A model generated the notes under the pieces. That model worked only from the letters and a program-made list of their open reading frames with translations, did not search any database and had not been told where the DNA came from. Positions 1 through 5,417 of a stretch of 5,847 nucleotides of DNA are shown here, one piece after another. The position numbers and the translations under genes were made by a program. The stretch's first letter is position 1, and each line of letters begins with the position of its first letter. This stretch comes from Candidatus Atribacteria bacterium (GTDB taxonomy: Bacteria > Bipolaricaulota > Bipolaricaulia > UBA7950 > UBA9294). Where the stretch lies: assembly GCA_004525685.1 (NCBI GenBank), contig SPBW01000131.1, positions 1 to 5,847 of the forward strand, given 5' to 3'.

Positions 1-443
1 CAATTGGCGGGGATCGTGGTGTCGCCGAGATCCTGCGCCGCGACCGTGAATCCACCAGATCCATCATTGAGATAAACACGGCTGGGGTCTGAGCTGCTGG
101 CAGGTGACATCAACAAATCAAGATCTCCGTCACCGTCCAGGTCTCCGATTCCCATTCCGCGGGCCTTGTCTCCAATGTTTTTGTAAGCATTCGTGAAACG
201 ACCGTTTCCGTCGTTCATCCAGACTTCGCTTCTTGCAGGAATGTTGGCGAAGACAGCGTCTAGATCGCCGTCACCATCAAGATCTCCAAGAGCCACCTGG
301 AACGTACGCGCAAAGCCATATCGGCCGCCCTCAATGAATGACACGGCCTTGACGGCTTCTTCTGCTGTCTCTTGGCACACAGCGCCAAGAAAAACAGACA
401 GTAGGCTCAAACTGATGCACAGCAGGATAGAGAGTCGTTTCAT
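1..443 (-). CDS. Secreted FG-GAP/VCBS repeat protein, N-terminal part (runs off window)
   Basis: The frame is open from ATG at 443 to the window edge, giving 147 residues; the C-terminus lies outside. Residues 1-23 form a classic Sec signal peptide: MKR, then a hydrophobic core, with likely cleavage near residues 21-24 (GAVC|QE). The Cys at 23 is preceded by Val, so a lipobox is unlikely. The mature part has two copies of GDLDGDGDLD at residues 53-62 and 100-109, each followed by a W/Y-x-N-D-G-x-G-x-F segment (75-83 and 124-132). This is the calcium-binding loop and blade pattern of FG-GAP/VCBS beta-propeller repeats, with a period of 47 residues. By family knowledge, such proteins are exported and mediate adhesion, surface binding or extracellular enzyme scaffolding; the ligand cannot be read here. 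The start is supported by AAGGAG five bases upstream. More repeats, and possibly another domain, are expected beyond the window. Confidence 0.9.
   Translation of the reverse strand, partial: MKRLSILLCISLSLLSVFLGAVCQETAEEAVKAVSFIEGGRYGFARTFQVALGDLDGDGDLDAVFANIPARSEVWMNDGNGRFTNAYKNIGDKARGMGIGDLDGDGDLDLLMSPASSSDPSRVYLNDGSGGFTVAAQDLGDTTIPAN
117..287 (-). repeat. Two copies of a 30-bp calcium-loop coding repeat (117-146, 258-287)
   Basis: The two 30-bp segments encode the identical peptide GDLDGDGDLD in the secreted repeat protein. They differ at six positions, all third codon positions. The motif is therefore kept by selection on the protein, and this is not a recent DNA duplication. Confidence 0.8.
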
Positions 444-448
444 TAGGG

Positions 449-454
449 CTCCTT
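449..454 (-). promoter_or_regulatory. Ribosome binding site of the secreted repeat protein
   Basis: AAGGAG lies five bases before the ATG at 443 and fixes that start. The 48 bases between this start and the reading frame upstream show no clear promoter or terminator, so read-through from the glyS-VOC transcript is possible. Confidence 0.75.
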
Positions 455-491
455 GCTGACCGAGGATCTTGTACTGCTTTGCAGGGTAGTC

Positions 492-650
492 TCAGAGAGC
501 GTTTACGGTTTTCCATTGCCTCGAACACCTGGATAGATGAAGGTAGTCAACGAAGTTCTCAGACACGATCTTGATCGTGCCCATGGTATCCGTCTGATCG
601 AAGAGGGCAATCTCTCTTCGGCCTTGCGAATGGATTGATCGTCACTCATG
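492..650 (-). pseudogene. Short frameshifted gene or gene remnant downstream of the VOC gene
   Basis: An ATG at 650 overlaps the VOC stop codon (ATGA) and opens with MSDDQSIRKAEE. In that frame the rest turns Arg/Ser-rich and unconvincing, ending at 503. Two bases out of phase, the same DNA reads IALFDQTDTMGTIK followed by IVSENFVDYLHL and ends at 492, which looks like genuine protein. The switch falls on a GA dinucleotide run (TCTCTC on the plus strand, 611-616). Removing one GA would join the two halves into about 50 residues. The acidic-hydrophobic ending with a xxSENFVDYL helix vaguely recalls the C-terminus of SMI1/KNR4-like (SUKH) proteins, but this is a weak impression. Alternatives are a sequencing or assembly slip, a tiny intact ORF from the ATG at 584 (30 residues), or a start at 685, where AAGGA lies six bases upstream. 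No function can be assigned. Confidence 0.35.
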
Positions 651-1119
651 CGTCTTTTTGGCACCCGCAGCCCGAGTCTGAACATCGGCAATCCTTAGTT
701 GAGGCGCGCAACTGGCCTGAGATGTGGCCGAATCGCTGCTGTGTCTCGTCGTCAGTGAATGCTTGGATCTCGACGTGATAACCGGCTGGATCCTTGAGGA
801 AGAAGCTGTAGACGGGAAGCTCACCAACCATGGCAGGAGGGCCGAGAATCTCAATAGACGATTCGTTCCTAAGCGTCTCGTACCACGCATCGACATCCTC
901 GACGACGATGGAGAGCAATGTCCCCGAACCTACGGGCTTGTCGATGGGGCCACGGCGGGCCGACACGATACCGACATGAGAAGATCCATGAATGCGATAC
1001 ACCTTGGCCCAGCCTTGATCTTCAATTAACGGCAGGCCAAGGACCTCTCGATAGAAACGATCGCCGACTGCTACGTCCTCGTAGGTCAGAAACGTGATGC
1101 CTGCATAGGGCGCCTTCAT
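646..1119 (-). CDS. VOC-superfamily (glyoxalase/bleomycin-resistance fold) protein with Cys-rich tail
   Basis: The protein has 157 residues. Residues 6-121 show the paired beta-alpha-beta-beta-beta modules of the vicinal oxygen chelate fold. Module one begins GITFLTYEDVAVGDRFYREVLGL (split across 7-29), and module two begins LLSIVVEDVDAWYETLR (68-84). The second module ends in DPAGYHVEIQAF, where E117 is at the usual last metal-ligand position and H48 is a candidate ligand. The first strand lacks the common His. Known members are glyoxalase I, extradiol dioxygenases, antibiotic-binding proteins and many uncharacterised ones; the substrate here is unknown and the protein is probably cytoplasmic. 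Residues 122-157 extend beyond the domain and end with C144, C146, C151 and C153 (CxCx4CxC), unusual for the family. The start lies one base after the glyS stop and has no clear Shine-Dalgarno, so translation is probably coupled to glyS. Confidence 0.85.
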   Translation of the reverse strand: MKAPYAGITFLTYEDVAVGDRFYREVLGLPLIEDQGWAKVYRIHGSSHVGIVSARRGPIDKPVGSGTLLSIVVEDVDAWYETLRNESSIEILGPPAMVGELPVYSFFLKDPAGYHVEIQAFTDDETQQRFGHISGQLRASTKDCRCSDSGCGCQKDA

Positions 1120-1120
1120 G

Positions 1121-2587
1121 CTAGATGTGAAGGCGTTGTTCGATGATCGCCATCAGGCCCGCCGCCTTTACGCGCTCCTGCGCTGTGGTGTCGCGGTCGC
1201 GCAACGTGACCGTGCCATCCTCCATCGTCTGATGATCGACAGTCACACAGAATGGCGTTCCTGACTCGTCTTGTCGGCGATAGCGTTTGCCGATCGAGCC
1301 CTTCTCATCATAGAACACGTTCCATCGCTGCTTGAGCCCACGATACAGGTCTGCAGCGAACTCCGGCTGGCCGTCTTTCTTGACCAGCGGGAAGATGGCG
1401 GCCTTGATCGGTGCCAATCGAGGATGAAGGCGCAGTACAATGCGCTCCTGGTCTACGCCCTTCTCATCGGGGATGACGTCCTCGTCATAGGCTTCACAGA
1501 GGAAGGCCAACGTGGCGCGATCGGCCCCCGCTGACGGTTCGATGACATTGGGGATGTACTTGGTCTGTGTCTTCTCGTCGAAATAGGAGAGATCCTTGCC
1601 GCTGCCGGGATGGACGGGTTGGCCATGCTCGTTACGCTCGACGACCAGCTCATCGCCCTCACGGATGAGTTTTCCCTCCATGTGGCTACGCAGGTCGAAG
1701 TCGCTGCGATGCGACACGCCTTCGAGTTCACCGAATTCGCCTGATTCAAGGAACGGGAAGGCATACTCGATGTCAGCGGTGCCGCAGCTGTAGTGGGCGC
1801 GCTCGTCGGCCTCATGTTCGCGCAGCCGCAGCTTCTCGGACCGAAGGCCAAGCGAGGTATACCAGGCGACGCGTTTGTCCCGCCAGTAGCTGTACCAATC
1901 CTGTGAGTCTTCAGGAGAACAGAAAAACTCGATCTCCATCTGCTCGAACTCGCGGGATCGGAACGTGAAGTTGCGCGGCGTGATCTCATTGCGGAACGAC
2001 TTACCAATCTGCGCGATACCAAAGGGAACCCTAACGCGGGCTGTCGACAACACGTTCTTGAAGTTGACGAAGATGCCTTGCGCCGTCTCGGGCCGCAGGT
2101 AGGCTTCAGCCTTGGGATCGATCAACGCGCCGACAAAGGTCTTGAACATCAAGTTGAATTCGCGCGGCTCGGTCAGGTCGCAATCACTGTGTTCGCCAGG
2201 CTTCTTGCTCGGTTTATTCGGGCACTGACTGTCGTGAATCTGGTCGGAGCGGAAGCGGGCCTTGCATGTCTTGCAGTCGACGAATTCGTCTGAGAACAAG
2301 TCGAAGTGACCGCTGGCCTTCCAGACCTGCGGGTGCATGATGATGCTCGTGTCCAGCCCGGCCATCGAGTAGACCTCAGGCGCTCCGGCGGGCGCTTGGG
2401 TGTCGTCATGGCCTGAGACCATGTCTCGCCACCAGGCGTCCTTGACGTTTCTCTTGAGCTCGACGCCCAGGGGACCATAGTCCCAGAACCCGCCAATACC
2501 ACCGTAGATCTCGCTTGATTGAAAGATGAATCCACGTCGCTTGCAGAGGGCGACGATCTTCTCCATGGTCGTATTGTCAGTGCTCAT
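1121..2587 (-). CDS. glyS: Glycine--tRNA ligase, single-chain alpha2 type
   Basis: This 488-residue enzyme charges tRNA-Gly with glycine using ATP, in the cytoplasm, as a homodimer. It is the class II form shared with eukaryotes, archaea and many bacteria, not the alpha2beta2 GlyQ/GlyS form. Visible features in order: N-terminal helix and RRGFIFQSSEIYGG (17-30); motif 1 region around WKASGHFDLFSD (89-100); a Cys cluster at C105, C108, C122 and C136, matching the family's zinc-binding insertion; LRPETAQGIFVNF (164-176); motif 2 with FRNEITPRNFTFRSREFEQME (198-218); motif 3 with IEPSAGADRATLAF (349-362), including R357; and an anticodon-binding domain from about 388 to the end. Length and all three motifs indicate an intact enzyme. 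The start has AGGAGG five bases upstream. The last two Cys are 13 residues apart, with a Lys/Pro-rich loop between them. The gene probably leads a transcript that continues into the VOC gene. Confidence 0.97.
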   Translation of the reverse strand: MSTDNTTMEKIVALCKRRGFIFQSSEIYGGIGGFWDYGPLGVELKRNVKDAWWRDMVSGHDDTQAPAGAPEVYSMAGLDTSIIMHPQVWKASGHFDLFSDEFVDCKTCKARFRSDQIHDSQCPNKPSKKPGEHSDCDLTEPREFNLMFKTFVGALIDPKAEAYLRPETAQGIFVNFKNVLSTARVRVPFGIAQIGKSFRNEITPRNFTFRSREFEQMEIEFFCSPEDSQDWYSYWRDKRVAWYTSLGLRSEKLRLREHEADERAHYSCGTADIEYAFPFLESGEFGELEGVSHRSDFDLRSHMEGKLIREGDELVVERNEHGQPVHPGSGKDLSYFDEKTQTKYIPNVIEPSAGADRATLAFLCEAYDEDVIPDEKGVDQERIVLRLHPRLAPIKAAIFPLVKKDGQPEFAADLYRGLKQRWNVFYDEKGSIGKRYRRQDESGTPFCVTVDHQTMEDGTVTLRDRDTTAQERVKAAGLMAIIEQRLHI

Positions 2588-2592
2588 GGCAG

Positions 2593-2598
2593 CCTCCT
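2593..2598 (-). promoter_or_regulatory. Ribosome binding site of glyS
   Basis: A full AGGAGG lies five bases before the ATG at 2587, which fixes the start and suggests strong translation. The stem of the palindrome at 2615-2634 ends about 16 bases upstream, so the hairpin would not itself mask this site. Confidence 0.85.
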
Positions 2599-2614
2599 AA
2601 GCTCAAGATCTGCG

Positions 2615-2634
2615 GCCGCTCACGCGTCAGCGGC
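2615..2634. promoter_or_regulatory. 20-bp palindrome in the glyS leader (hairpin or operator)
   Basis: Six-base arms (GCCGCT and AGCGGC) flank an ACGCGT centre with one mismatched base on each side. The element lies between the TATAAT box and the ribosome binding site. As RNA it would form a GC-rich six-pair stem with an eight-base loop in the 5' leader; as DNA it could be a dimeric repressor site. No T-run follows in the glyS direction, so it is not a standard intrinsic terminator. The leader is too short for a glycine T-box and shows no T-box-like sequence. Confidence 0.5.
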
Positions 2635-2650
2635 GGGGCAGCAAAGCGCA

Positions 2651-2656
2651 ATTATA
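2651..2656 (-). promoter_or_regulatory. Probable -10 box (TATAAT) of a glyS promoter
   Basis: A perfect TATAAT sits in the 93-bp gap between the GNAT gene and glyS. With transcription starting about seven bases downstream, the leader would be roughly 55-60 bases. No good -35 is seen at 15-18 bases spacing (CGCTCG at 17), so the promoter may rely on an activator or be modest. A housekeeping gene having its own promoter here is reasonable. Confidence 0.55.
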
Positions 2657-2680
2657 CCCAAGTTGTCCGTTGGCGAGCGA

Positions 2681-3163
2681 TCAGACAGCAGGGATCTCTT
2701 GAAATCCGAGCGAGGCATACAGCGTCTGTGCTGGCGTGTTGCCGTCGGTTACGAGCAGTTCAAGATGCGAGTATCCCTGGGCGATAAGTGCGTTGATCGA
2801 GCGCTTCAGGAGGTATCGGGCCATGCCCTGGCCTTTGTATTCGGGTCGGGTCATGGTGAAGACAACGAAAGGGGCCGCCGAGGGCTCATACCAACTGATG
2901 AGACACGCTGACGCAAGGAACCCGCCCTGTTCTAGCACGAACGAGCACTCGGGAAGCCAGAGCCCATACTCCCCTTTAAACGTCTTGTCAATCTCTTTCC
3001 GCGCGTCTGCGTGCGTTTCTCCTTCGTCATCGATGGTTCCTCGGAATGAGGCATATAGGAGGATGGCCAAATCCTCTGAATCGGCTGTGCGAATGGATCG
3101 ATAGGGCCACTGCCTATCTTGAATCTGTGGCCGCAGCTTGAACGACATCGCAATGCGCTTCAT
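2681..3163 (-). CDS. GNAT-family N-acetyltransferase, substrate unknown
   Basis: The protein has 160 residues and the GCN5-related acetyltransferase fold. It would move an acetyl group from acetyl-CoA to an amine, probably in the cytoplasm. An N-terminal part carries YASFRGTIDDEGET (37-50), a segment that appears to belong to a GNAT subfamily with a conserved substrate side. The strand FVLEQGGFLASACLISWY (75-92) follows. Motif A is at 105-122, with KGQGMA (110-115) matching the R/Q-x-x-G-x-G/A pyrophosphate-binding loop with Lys in first place, followed by the helix RYLLKRSINALI. Motif B is DGNTPAQTLYASLGFQEI (140-157). The ATG at 3163 is chosen because TAGGAG lies eight bases upstream; a second Met at residue 6 is possible. 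It begins 11 bases after the tex stop, so co-transcription is likely. Nothing identifies the acceptor molecule. Confidence 0.9.
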   Translation of the reverse strand: MKRIAMSFKLRPQIQDRQWPYRSIRTADSEDLAILLYASFRGTIDDEGETHADARKEIDKTFKGEYGLWLPECSFVLEQGGFLASACLISWYEPSAAPFVVFTMTRPEYKGQGMARYLLKRSINALIAQGYSHLELLVTDGNTPAQTLYASLGFQEIPAV

Positions 3164-3171
3164 CGATTGGT

Positions 3172-3177
3172 CTCCTA
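3172..3177 (-). promoter_or_regulatory. GNAT ribosome binding site overlapping the tex stop codon
   Basis: TAGGAG combines the tex TAG stop with the GNAT Shine-Dalgarno, eight bases before the ATG at 3163. A ribosome terminating on tex would sit on this site, so translational coupling of the two genes is plausible. Confidence 0.7.
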
Positions 3178-5319
3178 CGAGGACGACTGCTTCTTCATGG
3201 ACAGCCCGATGCGACGGCGCTCGACATCGACCTCCATGACCGTGACCGTCACGTGCTGCCCCACCTTGACTATCGTGGAGGGATCCTTGATGAACTTGTC
3301 CGCCAATTGGCTGATGTGTACGAGGCCGTCTTGGTGGACGCCGATATCAACGAAGGCTCCGAAATTGACGACATTGGTGACAATACCCGGCAGCCTCATT
3401 CCCTCGGCCAGATCCTTGATCTCAGTGATCCCTTCAGCAAACGAGAAGACCTCGAACGAGTCGCGGGGATCGCGGCCCGGCTTGGCCAACTCGGCAAGGA
3501 TGTCTGTCAGTGTAGGCAGGCCGACGGTCTCGGTGACGTAGAGATCAAGATCGATCTTGTCGCGAAGATCGGGACGATGGATGAGATCGGTGACAGAGCA
3601 GTCCAGATCTGCCGCCATCTGCCGTACGATGCTATAGCTTTCCGGATGAACGGCACTGGCGTCCAGCGGATCGTCACCATCACGAATACGCAAGAAGCCT
3701 GCTGCTTGCTCGAAAGCTTTGGGACCCACACGGGGAACCTTCTTCAATTGGGACCGCTTCTTAAACGGGCCATTCTCGTCACGATGAGCCACGATGTTTT
3801 CGGCCAGCTTCGGTCCGAGGCCTGATACGTGGGACAACAGCGGCACACTGGCTGTGTTGACTTCGACGCCAACGGCATTGACGCAGTGTTCGATCACATC
3901 GTCGAGCGACTGCTTGAGCATCCCTTGGTCGACGTCGTGCTGGTACTGGCCGACGCCAATCGATTTGGGATCGATCTTGACCAGTTCAGCCAACGGATCC
4001 ATCAACCGCCGGCCAATGGACACGGCACCGCGCACGGTGACATCGTGATGAGGGAACTCCTTGCGCGCGATCTCAGAGGCGCTGTACACAGATGCGCCCG
4101 CCTCGCTCACCATGACGATAGGCACTTTCCCGGAGAAGTCGAGCGAGCGCACCAACTCCTCAGTCTCCCGGCTGGCGGTTCCATTGCCAATGGCAATGGC
4201 CGCCAGATGATAGGCCTTCACCAAGTCGATGATGCACTGTCCAGCATTGGCGACTTGCTGTTTCGATCCGACGACATAAACCACAGCATGTGCCAGCAAT
4301 CGGCCCTGGGCGTCGAGGCACGCGAGCTTGCATCCTGTCCGATAGCCTGGATCAATGGCTAGCAAGCGCTTCTGCCCCAGGGGGGGAGCCAACAAGAGAT
4401 GACGTAGATTGTCTGCAAAGACACGCACGGCCTCCCGATCAGCCATCTCGGCGAGCCTGGCGCGAACCTCATTCTCAATCGAGGGAGCCATCAGCCGCTT
4501 GTAGCCATCTTCCACAGCCAGAGCTACTTGGTCTGCTGCCTGACTGCGGCCACGCACGAACCGGCGTGACAACGTCTCTAGGATGACATCATCGTCTGGG
4601 CGCACAGCCAAACGGATGATGCCTTCTCTTTCGGCGCGCAACATGGCGTGAATGCGATGTGCCGGCGCCTTGGATATGGGTTCTTGCCAGTCGAAATAGT
4701 CACGGTACGAAGCGCCTTCTTCTTCCTTCCCCTTGATCACAGCGGTGCGGAGGGTGGCCTTCTTCTCGAAGATCAGTCGAACCTCTGCGCGGGCTTCTGC
4801 AGACTCATTGACACTCTCGGCGAGGATATCGCGCGCGCCAGCAAGCGCATCATCCGCATCGTCGACACCCATCTCGGCATCGACAAATGCGGCAGCAAGG
4901 GCGACGGGATCAAGGCTTGAATCCTGTTGCATCAATTGATCGGCCAAGGGCTCCAGTCCCTTTTCCCGTGCGATCATGGCGCGCGTTCTTCGCTTGGGGC
5001 GGAAGGGCAAGTAGATATCCTCAAGCTCAGTCAAGGCCTTGGCCCCTTCGATGGCGTCCTTTAGCTCCTGGGTGAGCATCTCCCTCTCCTCAAGGGACGA
5101 AAGGATGGTATCCCTTCGCTCATTGAGCTGACGCAGCTGCCGTAGGCGATCGCGGATGGCCGCGATGGCGACTTCGTCCAGTGATCCCGTCATCTCTTTG
5201 CGATAGCGCGAGATGAAGGGGACCGTCGAGCCGTCATCAAGAAGCTCTGCTGCTGCGCGCACCTGTCGTGGTGCATAGCCAAACTCCGCGGCGATCTGTC
5301 CGAAATGATCTTGATGCAT
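3175..5319 (-). CDS. tex: Tex, S1/YqgF-domain RNA-binding transcription accessory protein
   Basis: The protein has 714 residues, close to the usual Tex length. Tex is the bacterial relative of eukaryotic Spt6: a cytoplasmic nucleic-acid-binding protein linked to transcription and, in pathogens, to toxin gene expression and stress fitness. Visible features: the Tex N-terminus (QIAAEFGYAPRQVRAAAELL at 8-27, then VPFISRYRKEMTGSLDE at 33-49); EDIYLPFRPKRRTRA (100-114); a YqgF/RNase H-like domain at about 317-445, starting LLAIDPGYRTGCK (D323) and including IGNGTASRETEE; IDPKSIGVGQYQHDV (449-463); a helix-hairpin-helix stretch at about 497-550 (SGLGPKLAENIVAHR, then KVPRVGPKAFEQAAGFLRI); and a C-terminal S1 domain at about 638-708 (GIVTNVVNFGAFVDIGVHQDGLVHIS, split across 645-670). 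The frame stays open upstream to a TTG at 5373, but the ATG at 5319 matches the family N-terminus and has AGGAGG eight bases upstream. The gene leads the tex-GNAT unit. Confidence 0.97.
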   Translation of the reverse strand: MHQDHFGQIAAEFGYAPRQVRAAAELLDDGSTVPFISRYRKEMTGSLDEVAIAAIRDRLRQLRQLNERRDTILSSLEEREMLTQELKDAIEGAKALTELEDIYLPFRPKRRTRAMIAREKGLEPLADQLMQQDSSLDPVALAAAFVDAEMGVDDADDALAGARDILAESVNESAEARAEVRLIFEKKATLRTAVIKGKEEEGASYRDYFDWQEPISKAPAHRIHAMLRAEREGIIRLAVRPDDDVILETLSRRFVRGRSQAADQVALAVEDGYKRLMAPSIENEVRARLAEMADREAVRVFADNLRHLLLAPPLGQKRLLAIDPGYRTGCKLACLDAQGRLLAHAVVYVVGSKQQVANAGQCIIDLVKAYHLAAIAIGNGTASRETEELVRSLDFSGKVPIVMVSEAGASVYSASEIARKEFPHHDVTVRGAVSIGRRLMDPLAELVKIDPKSIGVGQYQHDVDQGMLKQSLDDVIEHCVNAVGVEVNTASVPLLSHVSGLGPKLAENIVAHRDENGPFKKRSQLKKVPRVGPKAFEQAAGFLRIRDGDDPLDASAVHPESYSIVRQMAADLDCSVTDLIHRPDLRDKIDLDLYVTETVGLPTLTDILAELAKPGRDPRDSFEVFSFAEGITEIKDLAEGMRLPGIVTNVVNFGAFVDIGVHQDGLVHISQLADKFIKDPSTIVKVGQHVTVTVMEVDVERRRIGLSMKKQSSS

Positions 5320-5327
5320 GCAAACAG

Positions 5328-5333
5328 CCTCCT
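5328..5333 (-). promoter_or_regulatory. Ribosome binding site deciding the tex start
   Basis: AGGAGG lies eight bases before the ATG at 5319. It selects this codon over the in-frame TTG at 5373, which has no Shine-Dalgarno. Confidence 0.85.
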
Positions 5334-5344
5334 GGACTGGGCAG

Positions 5345-5373
5345 AACGTACGGGCTAGAGGGGCATTCGTCAA
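5345..5373 (-). promoter_or_regulatory. Candidate sigma-70-type promoter of tex
   Basis: A -35 TTGACG (5368-5373, five of six consensus bases) is separated by exactly 17 bases from a -10 TACGTT (5345-5350, matching T1, A2 and T6). Predicted transcription starts near 5338, giving a leader of about 19 bases that includes the AGGAGG. A run of seven C residues lies just upstream of the -35 on the coding strand (5378-5384 on the plus strand, as G). The -10 is weak, so the call is tentative. Confidence 0.4.
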
Positions 5374-5417
5374 GCACGGGGGGGCGGTCGCGCAGGAGTC
5401 AACATCGAGCGATCTTG

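Noticed and set aside
1453..2022. 189-codon minus-strand frame inside glyS
   Set aside because: It lies out of phase with the clearly real glycyl-tRNA synthetase, and its Ser/Arg/Thr-rich, low-complexity translation is typical of a shadow frame.
2588..2680. Glycine T-box, glycine riboswitch or intrinsic terminator in the glyS leader
   Set aside because: The leader is under 100 bases, has no T-box or aptamer-like consensus, and the hairpin is not followed by a T-run.
3253..4362. Plus-strand frames of 190 and 177 codons opposite tex
   Set aside because: They are antisense to conserved tex domains, with no ribosome binding site or recognisable motif; these are shadows of strong codon bias.
4380..4386. 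Seven-G run inside tex as a phase-variation tract, with a second run at 5378-5384
   Set aside because: The tex frame is intact across the first run, which encodes a normal Ala-Pro-Pro-Leu stretch; seven bases is short for phase variation, so there is no positive evidence.
5268..5417. Longer start for the divergent plus-strand frame, overlapping the tex N-terminus
   Set aside because: The first 50 residues are antisense to tex coding and promoter sequence and look random; any real start would be at 5418 or later.
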